Assembly (NCBI GenBank): GCA_000697455.1
Contig: JNET01029205.1
Location: forward strand, 1-10,524
Source of the DNA: Basidiobolus heterosporus B8920
Taxonomy: Eukaryota > Basidiobolomycota > Basidiobolomycetes > Basidiobolales > Basidiobolaceae
Reading direction: 5' to 3'
DNA: 10,524 bases
Part shown: positions 1-7,146 of the stretch, piece after piece
How the letters are laid out: each line of letters opens with the position of its first letter
Position numbering within the stretch: the first letter of the stretch is position 1
Translations under genes and position numbers: made by a program
The notes under the pieces: model-generated
Told to the model about the DNA's origin: nothing
The model's input: the letters and a program-made list of their open reading frames with translations, nothing else
Database searches by the model: none

Positions 1-1005
1 CCATTGTGAAATGTATTCAACATCATCCTCAGTATCAGAAATGTAGCTGGGTTGATGTTGATGTTGATAGTAACGGTCTGCTCGGCGTTCCTGGTCGGTA
101 CTTCCTAATTGTTGATAATAATCTGATCGTGCGATTCTGGGCGATGAGATCTTGCTCAGATCACCTTTACGTGAATGGCTCAAGGATGTGTTGCCTGGCA
201 TTCCGCTCGCACCGGAATGTAGTCGTGGGTGCTTATCCACCGCCTCGTTCAGGGAAATACTACTGCTATTACGTCTTGGAGAACTTCTTCCACAGGTGCG
301 ATGCTTTGGATAAACAAAATACTCTTCTTCTTCGGAATCTGTAATTATAGATGAAGTGTCTAGTCCAGTATCTATATCCTTGAAGATATTACAGTAGGCT
401 TACCTCCACCATCACTAGTATACGAGAACAATCTATTCACTTTTTTACCTTCCCCAAAATTATTGGAGGATTTCGAAGGTTTTTTGGAGAGGCGTGGATT
501 GTTTGAAATAGGAACGTCAGACTAAAAGTTAAAGATAGATTGTTCAGCAAACTGCAATGGTTCAAGGCACAAGAAAAAGGACCTATTAAGTACCTCGTTG
601 CTTCTCCGGGCTCTTAAAGAATTCAAGGCGCTATCAGAAGTCTCAACGCTTAATTCACGAGGTTGAAAGGCATTTAAGGAGGCCTTTCCTTTCAAGGTTC
701 TTCTTTTATCTCCGACATTGGCCACAGGTTCTGCTAAAGGCCGAAATTTGAAACCCGATCTGTCCTCGTAGGAAGTGACAAGACTTTCAGCATCGCTATG
801 ATGATTTTTACGGGGAGTTTTTGTAACAAGGCGTGAATGTGGATCTCTAATTTAGTGATAAAACTAGTTTAATATAAAATGTAACGAAAAGAAACTGACA
901 GATTGAATGTGTTGACTCCGACTTTTTGTTCTTCTTCGCATGAAAGAATATTGCTGCTTGCTCATCCAACTCATGGTCGTCCAAATCAGTAAGCCGGTCC
1001 AGCAT
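1..1005 (-). CDS. Partial gene (5' end), Ser/Arg-rich disordered protein, possibly Vac7-like
   Basis: Four exons are proposed on the minus strand: 1005..917, 846..594, 521..449 and 371..1. They keep one frame for 262 codons and stay open at the left edge, so the C-terminus is missing. The protein starts MLDRLTDLDDHELDEQ, followed by Lys/Arg- and Ser-rich, low-hydrophobicity sequence with no visible globular domain. An acidic-aromatic patch, ITDSEEEYFVYPKHR, is followed by many Ser-Pro and Arg-Ser pairs, then HQHQHQ-like and SDTEDDVEY segments. The start ATG has A at -3. Introns are 70, 72 and 77 bp. The first uses an unusual GTCAAC donor and is the weakest join. The third could instead be 32 bp, using a second in-frame donor. 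The EEEYFVYP patch before a Ser/Arg-rich stretch recalls fungal vacuolar segregation protein Vac7 (PI(3,5)P2 regulation), from memory only. The diagnostic C-terminal membrane domain would lie outside the window. I am fairly sure of a gene here and unsure of its identity. Confidence 0.68.
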
Positions 1006-1680
1006 TATGGTTGGATATTCTCGGAGTGAACAAAAAACAACGTTGGCTTATGAGTTCCTATGTAACTGTTACTAAATATATCCTCGTTCAAGATCTGGTA
1101 TTCGTAAGCTCCTGAATGATACACTTGGTGGAAGATATGTGCTTGAAGACCACAGATAATAGCAATAGTGAGGGAGTAGTGTTTATATACAGAGCTTATC
1201 TTTTCCTTGTGAATGAAATCATTCTCTGAAATTGGGGTGATTCATAGAAATGAAGGGTATGAAAATAGACGGTGGAATCTTATCTATGAGTGTTGAACTG
1301 GCCACAATGGAATCTCACATCAACTCTTGCGTCTTCGTACTAATAAGGAACTGGAAACTAGCTCAAGAGGTACAGCCGAAATTAGCTAGTAACCGGATAA
1401 TCTTACGACAGTCATCCATAAATTTTAAATCAAATACAGGATATTGTCATTACACCTGGTATGTAACTAGTCTCTAACGGTTAGCATTATGATTACGATT
1501 AAACGCGTATATCTTTAATCAAGCCCTACACAAATGGTAAACTTGGATCCGGCTATTTAAACATTTAACTTCTCAATTCTGCTTACGATCCATTTTGGTT
1601 TCTCTGGGCTGTGTTTTGTGCACTTAAGTTTTCGTGTTCCATTATTTTGCACCAGCTCAGGTTGTGGTTCTCTAACAGAA
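1006..1680. other. Divergent intergenic region between the Ser/Arg-rich gene and RSC9
   Basis: About 675 bp without a convincing coding region. It must hold the promoters and 5' UTRs of both flanking genes, which are transcribed away from each other. A plus-strand open frame at 1250..1477 (75 codons) has no domain-like pattern and is treated as chance or an upstream ORF. An ATG at 1534 is followed directly by GTAAAC, and a CTAACAG acceptor-like sequence ends at 1678. A 5' UTR intron just before the RSC9 start is therefore possible but unproven. Confidence 0.6.
1181..1189 (-). promoter_or_regulatory. Possible TATA box for the left minus-strand gene
   Basis: Read on the minus strand this is TATATAAAC. 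It lies about 175-185 bp upstream of the proposed ATG at 1005 and is followed by a pyrimidine-rich stretch (CACTACTCCCTCACTATTG) that could hold the transcription start. AT-rich DNA makes such a match by chance fairly often, so this is only a candidate. Confidence 0.3.
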
Positions 1681-4228
1681 ATGAGGGTAAATCTGATTGA
1701 CACGATCAACAGAACTCCTGAATATGAAGATTTTATTGCAAAGCTAGAAAAGTTCCATAAACAGAGAGGGTATAATATCAATTTTAATGGGCTTTGTGGG
1801 TTGACCAAACTTTCTAACACGTGCTGCCTTTATCGATTGCCTTAGAACTTTGTTACAAAGAGAGCCTGTACTTGGTTCTAGAAAACTTGATTTAATGGAG
1901 ATATATAAATCAGTACTTGCCCGCGGTGGTTATGACAAGGTAAAATTCACACAGCTTTATCAAGTTCCTTTTCTCTAGCTGATATAGATTTCCCCAGGTT
2001 ACTGCTGAGAAAGGCTGGAGGAACCTGACGATCCCGTTAAATCTCCCTCCTACTTGCACCAACAGTGCTTATATGATGAAATCAGTATACACGAAATATC
2101 TAGAAGCCTATGAAAAAGAGGAATATTGGGGTCAACCAGCCCCTAGTCCTCAGATATCTTCTAGAGCCCACACGCCACGTGAAAGAACCCCCTCAAGCCC
2201 AGCTCCTTCGAAAAACATTCATCATCCTGGTAGGGATTGTTATGTACCAGAGCTATTGTTTGTATTCTCTATACTTATTATTACTATAGGTTCACAATTT
2301 TTACCTGAGCCAAAAAGGCAAATGGTAGATTTCGGCGGTCGTGCTTGGCCTTCTCCGATGAATTCATCCGAGTCTGTGCAACCTCCAAATGGCTCAACAC
2401 AAAGCTCACATTATCCTCTGCCTATGCCTGCATACGCGAATGAAGGTACATTATTTTTTGTATGAACTGTATTGCATGGACTATAGTAACATATTTACCC
2501 AGAGATTCATATTGAGCCCGGCCCACAAAATAGAATACTTCTAGCCTTGAAGTCATCCCTCCCCAACGAGATCGATTGGGCTTTTAACAATCTAATTGTT
2601 CTCTCGTATAGATGCGATGATACGTTCCGAATTGACAGCATTCCAGGCTTGCTAGATGCAATGCTCTCACATTTTGATCTTCAAAGTTTGACCACCGATC
2701 ATAGCAATTTTGATGACTTCTTCAATACCGATACGAACGCGATCTGCATGGAAAGAGCACTACAGATTGCTCACATTACACGCAATTTATCGTTTCTCAG
2801 GCAGAACGCCCAATGTCTAGCCGCGCACGACACTCTATTATTAGTATTGACAAAAGGTATTGAACTGCCTTCAAGCAGCCAAAAAATAGAGCTCAGGCAG
2901 ATTTGCTTGGACACTTTTGAAAATCTGTCCCCACATATTACGCTGAAAAATCGTAGTGCCCGGTTTATCAAACCTTTAAAGCACCTTTTATACACGAGCG
3001 ACAGAGCGTTGATACTGGGTGGTATTCACTCTTTGACTCGCTTTGCTCTCAACGAAGCAAACGAAAGTGTTCTATCGGTTGTCGACGACAAATTAATACA
3101 GCGAATGTTTGACCTTCTCTTGATTAAGGACGAAGAATTGGTGGAGGCTGTAACGGAATATCTATATTGTTACTCAAATCTTAGCAATAAGACTTCGCTC
3201 GAATTAGTGCGTCACATGCCGAAGTGCTCTATCAACATTTTGATTAAATGTCTGACATGGAATTTGGATCCTGAGATCACAATTCATCAAAACTGCTCAG
3301 CACAGTTACAGCCTGTGCCAACTGCCAACCACAATGTGGCTCAAAACACAAGCACAGATTCTTCCAGTTCTAAATCACATGAGCCGTCGATTCTTACTAT
3401 CCCTGATTTTTCCAAATTAGAGGAGCCTAAACGTACAACAGAATGGTAACCTTTAAAGATGTGATTACTCGCTATATAGAACATATCATTGACTCTTTTT
3501 ACAGGTTGAAACATTTCTTCGTACCTAACCCGGGATCTGCTGTTCCACAAGTTCAAATGTACACTTCATATATTACGTTTTTCGGCCCACATACATCAGG
3601 GTTACTTCAAGTAATGGAATTTATGCAAGCGCTAACCGTGACATTTCCCAATATTGTTGCCAACGTGGCAACTCAAGACGGAATTCAAACCATTGTTATC
3701 AAGGGAATACAACAAAGAACAACCTCAAGCAGCGGTCCAGTAGGAGATTCTATCCATGATAAAATTGGATGTCAATGGACTGGCTGCAAACACATTTGCA
3801 GTTCAGAAAGCGACCTAATCAATCATATAGAGCAAGCACACCTGGCAGACCCATCAGATTTATCCTGCCATTGGCTAACCTGTACACGATTCAGCGACAA
3901 GCCTACTCCAACTCTTATGGCTGCCCTCGCCCACATCAAAACACACCTTGGCTCACCAAAGCCGAAAACTCCTCCCCAGCAGCTCCAGCCTCAGCCTCAG
4001 TCCCAGCCCCTAGTTAGTGGCTCCTCCAACCCTAGACAAATCTCTTCAAATTCAGCGGAGTCGAGTAGTATTCCTTTGATCACAAGCCTATTACTTCGCA
4101 ATATATCTCATGCCCAAAGCGCGCGGAATGCCATCCTGGCTCACGAGGAAGACTTACTACAGATCATGACTCGGGCTCCACATCGTGCTAAGCTTGTGAT
4201 GACGGTCTTGAATGAGCTGAAAGTTTGA
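1681..4228 (+). CDS. RSC9: RSC chromatin-remodelling subunit Rsc9 (ARID + RFX-like + C2H2)
   Basis: Complete six-exon model: 1681..1769, 1846..1939, 1998..2229, 2290..2445, 2503..3445, 3505..4228. It gives 745 aa ending at TGA 4226-4228. Residues about 11-106 form an ARID/BRIGHT DNA-binding domain: RTPEYEDFIAKLEKFHKQRG, LGSRKLDLMEIYKSVLARGG, then TAEKGWRNLTIPLNL. A Pro/Ser-rich linker follows, then a long helical region (about 190-440) typical of Rsc9/ARID2. An RFX-like motif starts at TEWLKHFFVPNPG (about 503). Two C2H2 fingers follow: C594/C599/H612/H617 and C626/C631/H648/H652. A Pro/Gln tract (about 657-676) comes next, and the protein ends in a helical tail. Rsc9 is a nuclear subunit of the RSC SWI/SNF-type remodeller and is related to animal ARID2 of PBAF. 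Introns are 76, 58, 60, 57 and 59 bp, and the first has a clear CTAAC branch point at 1814-1818. The ATG at 1681 was chosen because it lies just before the ARID domain and has A at -3. A further upstream exon cannot be excluded. Confidence 0.93.
3972..4010 (+). repeat. Short Pro/Gln-encoding imperfect repeat inside RSC9
   Basis: A run of CCTCAG/CAGCTCCAG-like units encodes a Pro-Gln tract after the second zinc finger of Rsc9 (about residues 661-674). It keeps the frame and looks like ordinary low-complexity linker sequence. Confidence 0.6.
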
Positions 4229-5101
4229 GCGTGCTTCAGCCAAAAAAGGGTTGGCTCGGTGTATTGCACTGTTATTTAATTGTTACATTATATTGTGAAC
4301 ATTCCAGTGCTTTTTTGAGTCTTTGGAGCAGATGGAGATTGATCTCAAGTTAGTGGTAAATAGAAGTACATTTGTTGTGTAAAAAAATCAGAAAACTAGT
4401 TAAAACCAATAATACAGTATGAATGGATTTTAACCACTTGCACATCCAGGTTCTGGTAATTTCGTTAGTATAGCAATCCAATCCCAGTTCTGATATGTGG
4501 GCAGAATTAATTTGATGTATGAGAGAGAGATGCAGTTTTCGGTAGAACATTCATCAAGCGTAATTTTAAGGGGCAAGGCGAACGTGCCTTTTAAGGGTCA
4601 GATTAGATGCTGAAGAACGACCGGTATCTTATGCACTTAACGTTATAGATTCTCATATGTACGTGTAGTAACGGTTAAGGAGTGACCCAAATGTAGTATT
4701 TTGTCATATATTTGCATCGTGACTGTCATTCATCTAGGGATCTTCAGAGTATCTAGTTGATATGAGATGCATTAATTCGTTAAAAAAGTGCTCACCTGGA
4801 AGGCCGACTGCACGATGCTTCTTTAAATAATCCATTGAAGACCTGAACTCAAACTCCTTATTTTGCGCAACAACCTTTGCTGTTCCCTAAAGGTACATTG
4901 ATTGCTGGCTGGTCGCATTTGAATTTCCCCTTCTTCACCCACTTTACCTCCTACTATTGTTAGGATCTTGACCTTTTCCTTTCTCAATAATACAAGTTTC
5001 CATAGTCGTTTGCTGAACCTTATCTATACAAGCATTTTATTGGAGAACGCACGCTGATAAACACTAATTAATCATAGACTTTATAGCTAACATTCGTGGT
5101 A
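4229..5101. other. Intergenic region between RSC9 and the membrane-protein gene
   Basis: About 870 bp that should hold the RSC9 3' UTR and terminator and the promoter and 5' UTR of the gene starting at 5102. I found no RNA gene and no convincing protein gene. On the minus strand, 4886..4734 is open for 51 codons with a protein-like composition (it includes SSMDYLKKHRAVGLPGEHF), preceded by an acceptor-like TTTAG. A second minus-strand frame covers 4946..4858. A 65-codon minus-strand frame at 4350..4550 looks like chance. None could be joined into a recognisable product, so this span is left non-coding with some doubt. Confidence 0.5.
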
Positions 5102-5923
5102 ATGAGCCAAATATTTAAGCCAAAATCCCTCCTGTTTTGGCTTTGCTTCGGATTATGGCTTCTATGGGCATATGTGGAAGCTAAATACGAGAGTAAACTG
5201 ATAAGGCGAGACTTGGATTCCACCAACATTCTAGAATTAAAAGCAAATTACCGAGTGACTTGGCTCGACACGGTATCTGGTCGTTTTGGTGGAAACTTAA
5301 CACTTGTCTTGCCGACGTTTACTTCTCCTACACCCTATTGGACTATCAGATTCCTGTTTGCAGATCAGAGTACACAAATTAATGAGTATTGGGGAGAGTG
5401 GACGATGGAAAGATACAAAAGTGGGACTTATGTTATCCTCCCAGTCAGAGGAAGTAATTCTTCTACCACGTCGTATTGTTTTAATGCCCAATATGCTGTC
5501 CACAACGAACCAAACATAGTTCTAGTTGCTGACCTTATCACCCCATCCTCGTATACCTTAATAGTACAACAGAGTGACAACGGTAATCAAGAAATCCCTC
5601 TAATTGCCCAGAAAAATTATACCAACACGCCTCTGGATGAGAATGTCCCAACTGTGCCCTTTGGATCATATATTCGTACCACCAAACCTCAACCTGACTC
5701 TCATATGAGCATCCCAGACATAAGAGACTTTGGTGATGGAACGACCATTCAGAACACTCCAGTGGGATTGTATATCTACGGGCTAGTTTTTTTTATTGGT
5801 GCTGGGATCGTGGGTGCTGGGACTTTCCGTCGCTCCCAATTTCGAGCAGAATTTCGTAGTCAATCACATATTCAGAAACAACTCAAGGTTATCACACCTC
5901 AACTTTCCAATATGAAATGCTAG
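5102..5923 (+). CDS. Unrecognised type I membrane protein, signal peptide plus C-terminal TM
   Basis: Single-exon gene of 273 aa. I chose the ATG at 5102 because the frame upstream adds only GTG GTA and the N-terminus then forms a good signal peptide: basic residues KPK, then a hydrophobic core LLFWLCFGLWLLWAYV (about 10-25). The lumenal or extracellular part holds three N-glycosylation sequons: N65 (NLT), N119 (NSS) and N172 (NYT). Residues about 46-132 look like a beta-sandwich with alternating strands and spaced Trp (W54, W80, W97, W100). The pattern YRVTW..GRFGGNLTL, then YWTIRFLFADQ, then YWGEW recalls family 2 carbohydrate-binding modules. This is an inference from pattern, not a confident family call. 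A Thr/Pro-rich stalk (about 170-220) leads to one TM helix at 221-242, then a basic 31-residue tail starting RRSQFR, consistent with the cytosolic side. It may act at the cell surface or in the secretory pathway. Whether it is real is fairly sure; its function is unknown. Confidence 0.8.
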   Translation: MSQIFKPKSLLFWLCFGLWLLWAYVEAKYESKLIRRDLDSTNILELKANYRVTWLDTVSGRFGGNLTLVLPTFTSPTPYWTIRFLFADQSTQINEYWGEWTMERYKSGTYVILPVRGSNSSTTSYCFNAQYAVHNEPNIVLVADLITPSSYTLIVQQSDNGNQEIPLIAQKNYTNTPLDENVPTVPFGSYIRTTKPQPDSHMSIPDIRDFGDGTTIQNTPVGLYIYGLVFFIGAGIVGAGTFRRSQFRAEFRSQSHIQKQLKVITPQLSNMKC

Positions 5924-5977
5924 TTCATCAGAGAAGCATGTCCCAGAGTTTTTATACATTGACTATTAATAAGGATT

Positions 5978-6276
5978 CTACTCGTTTTTCTTACCATTGA
6001 AGTAGATTCCACTTTGCTTTCTGAATTCTCGAAACCGATTTTGTAATATATGCCAATGTCTATTCATCCACAAGTCACATTCTGTCATATATTTAAATCC
6101 CGATAGCATTATTAGTTGGCCTTGATAGATTTGATCTTCATTAAATGCTGCTTCGTATCCCTCTGGATAGCATCTATGACAGCTTATCAATATGGAATAA
6201 AACTATCTTGGGGCAGAGTCGTTCCAATCAAAGCACATTGCTTGTAGAATTTGGATAAATATTGCACATATATCAT
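5978..6276 (-). CDS. Possible small two-exon gene, unrecognised product
   Basis: A minus-strand open frame from about 6207 to the TAG at 5978-5980 encodes protein-like sequence, including GYEAAFNEDQIYQGQLIML, TECDLWMNRHWHILQNRF and REFRKQSGIYFNG. It has no good ATG of its own. An upstream ATG at 6276 opens another frame, MIYVQYLSKFYKQCALIG. Splicing out 6203..6163 (41 bp, GTTTTA...CCAG) joins the two into one 85-aa frame with exons 6276..6204 and 6162..5978. The intron is shorter than the others here and its donor is weak. A second donor near the end (GTAAGA at about 5989) could change the C-terminus. The piece starts 51 bp past the ETFRF1 stop on the same strand and converges on the 5102-5923 gene, with 54 bp between the two stops. 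I do not recognise the product. It could be a small ORFan gene, a decayed gene, or part of the ETFRF1 3' UTR. Confidence 0.3.
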
Positions 6277-6326
6277 TTATCTCGTTGACAAAACATGCCT
6301 GGCAGAAGGAGTTTCCTAAAGCATAC

Positions 6327-6700
6327 CTAGATATTTGAAGTGTGAAGTTTCTTTTCAAATTCTAACAATTCTCGTTCTGGCTCGTCATAATATCTCTTCT
6401 TCAGTGCTCGGTATTTGTTGAGTTTGTACATAGCTTCCAACTCCTTAATTACAAATTGTCCTCTTTTCACTGCTTCTTCGATGGCTTTTGAATCGGCCAT
6501 TTCGGAGTTTTTCAGGAAAGCCTTCTTCAGTCGTCCCCTGAAGTAGTCATAACCCGCGGGGTAATCACGTCCAAGGAACAGAAGCTACAATTGGTTTGAT
6601 GTTGAGAAGAGAAGAACTTTTAAACACACGAAACAAAATTTTTGGAAACTATCTATACTCCAAATACCTGTTTATAGAGCTCTCTTACACCAGCTTTCAT
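6327..6700 (-). CDS. ETFRF1: ETF regulatory factor 1 homolog (LYR family, LYRM5 type)
   Basis: Two exons on the minus strand, 6700..6668 and 6584..6327, split by an 83-bp intron (GTATTT...TTGTAG). They give 96 aa ending at TAG. The start [11 protein letters not shown] joins [20 protein letters not shown]. Later blocks [20 protein letters not shown] and [11 protein letters not shown] follow the vertebrate ETFRF1/LYRM5 pattern closely, with a LYK variant of the LYR motif at residues 8-10, a conserved GRDYP turn, and the closing [10 protein letters not shown]. The family is small, mitochondrial and helical. In animals ETFRF1 binds electron-transfer flavoprotein and promotes loss of its FAD, which lowers electron flow from fatty-acid and amino-acid oxidation. 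The same role here is inferred by homology. The protein has about ten extra C-terminal residues compared with the human one. The ATG has A at -3. It is divergent from UPF2, with 446 bp between starts. Confidence 0.92.
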
Positions 6701-7146
6701 GATATCAACAAGTTTGCTATAGAGAAGTAGGAGGGAGTAATAATAGCCAGAAGAAGTGTGGAGTGTAATTAAGGTCAATATCTCTAGCGACTTGATCTAA
6801 ATCCTATGGAAATTCATGACGCCTTCACATAGTTTGCATTACTGTCTGCCATTATATTCCCACAATTGCGGAGGTTGTAATCGGTAAAACTATGTATGAC
6901 TTGAGTGATTACACATTGGATCTTAGAATGTATGTATATAAATTATCCTTATCATACCACTACTCATCGTTAACTTCATGTTCACTGACGTTTATTTATT
7001 GCCAACAATCGTGAGTGTAAATCAAAATTTTGTTAAATCGTGAAGACTAGTAAAATCAGTAATAGAGATTTTTCATTATAATTCTCGTTTAATTTGATTA
7101 TTTTCCTTCAGTTACATTGTTTTCTCTCTTCTCGAACGTATATACG
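6701..7146. promoter_or_regulatory. Shared divergent promoter region, ETFRF1 / UPF2
   Basis: A 446-bp AT-rich span between the ATGs of two divergently transcribed genes, with no coding frame I can support. It must carry both promoters and 5' UTRs. The UPF2 side has a TATATAAAT match at 6935-6943, about 205 bp before its ATG, followed by C-rich CATACCACTACTCATCG, a plausible start-site zone. A pyrimidine-rich run (TTTTCTCTCTTCTCGAACG) lies just upstream of the UPF2 start. Exact elements were not resolved. Confidence 0.45.

Noticed and set aside
6-344. Plus-strand 112-codon ORF at the left edge
   Set aside because: It is antisense to the minus-strand exon, which has the disordered Ser/Arg-rich composition expected of a protein and splices in frame to three upstream exons.
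1250-1477. Plus-strand 75-codon ORF starting with ATG in the left intergenic region
   Set aside because: It has no domain pattern or splice continuity, its length is expected by chance in this region, and it does not join the RSC9 frame.
3769-4017. Plus-strand 82-codon ORF in a second frame over the RSC9 zinc fingers
   Set aside because: It overlaps clear C2H2 motifs in the RSC9 frame and is Pro/Ser-rich only because of the underlying repeat.
4350-4550. Minus-strand 66-codon ORF with a hydrophobic C-terminus
   Set aside because: It lies in the likely RSC9 3' UTR, has no family pattern, and its hydrophobic stretch comes from T-rich DNA.
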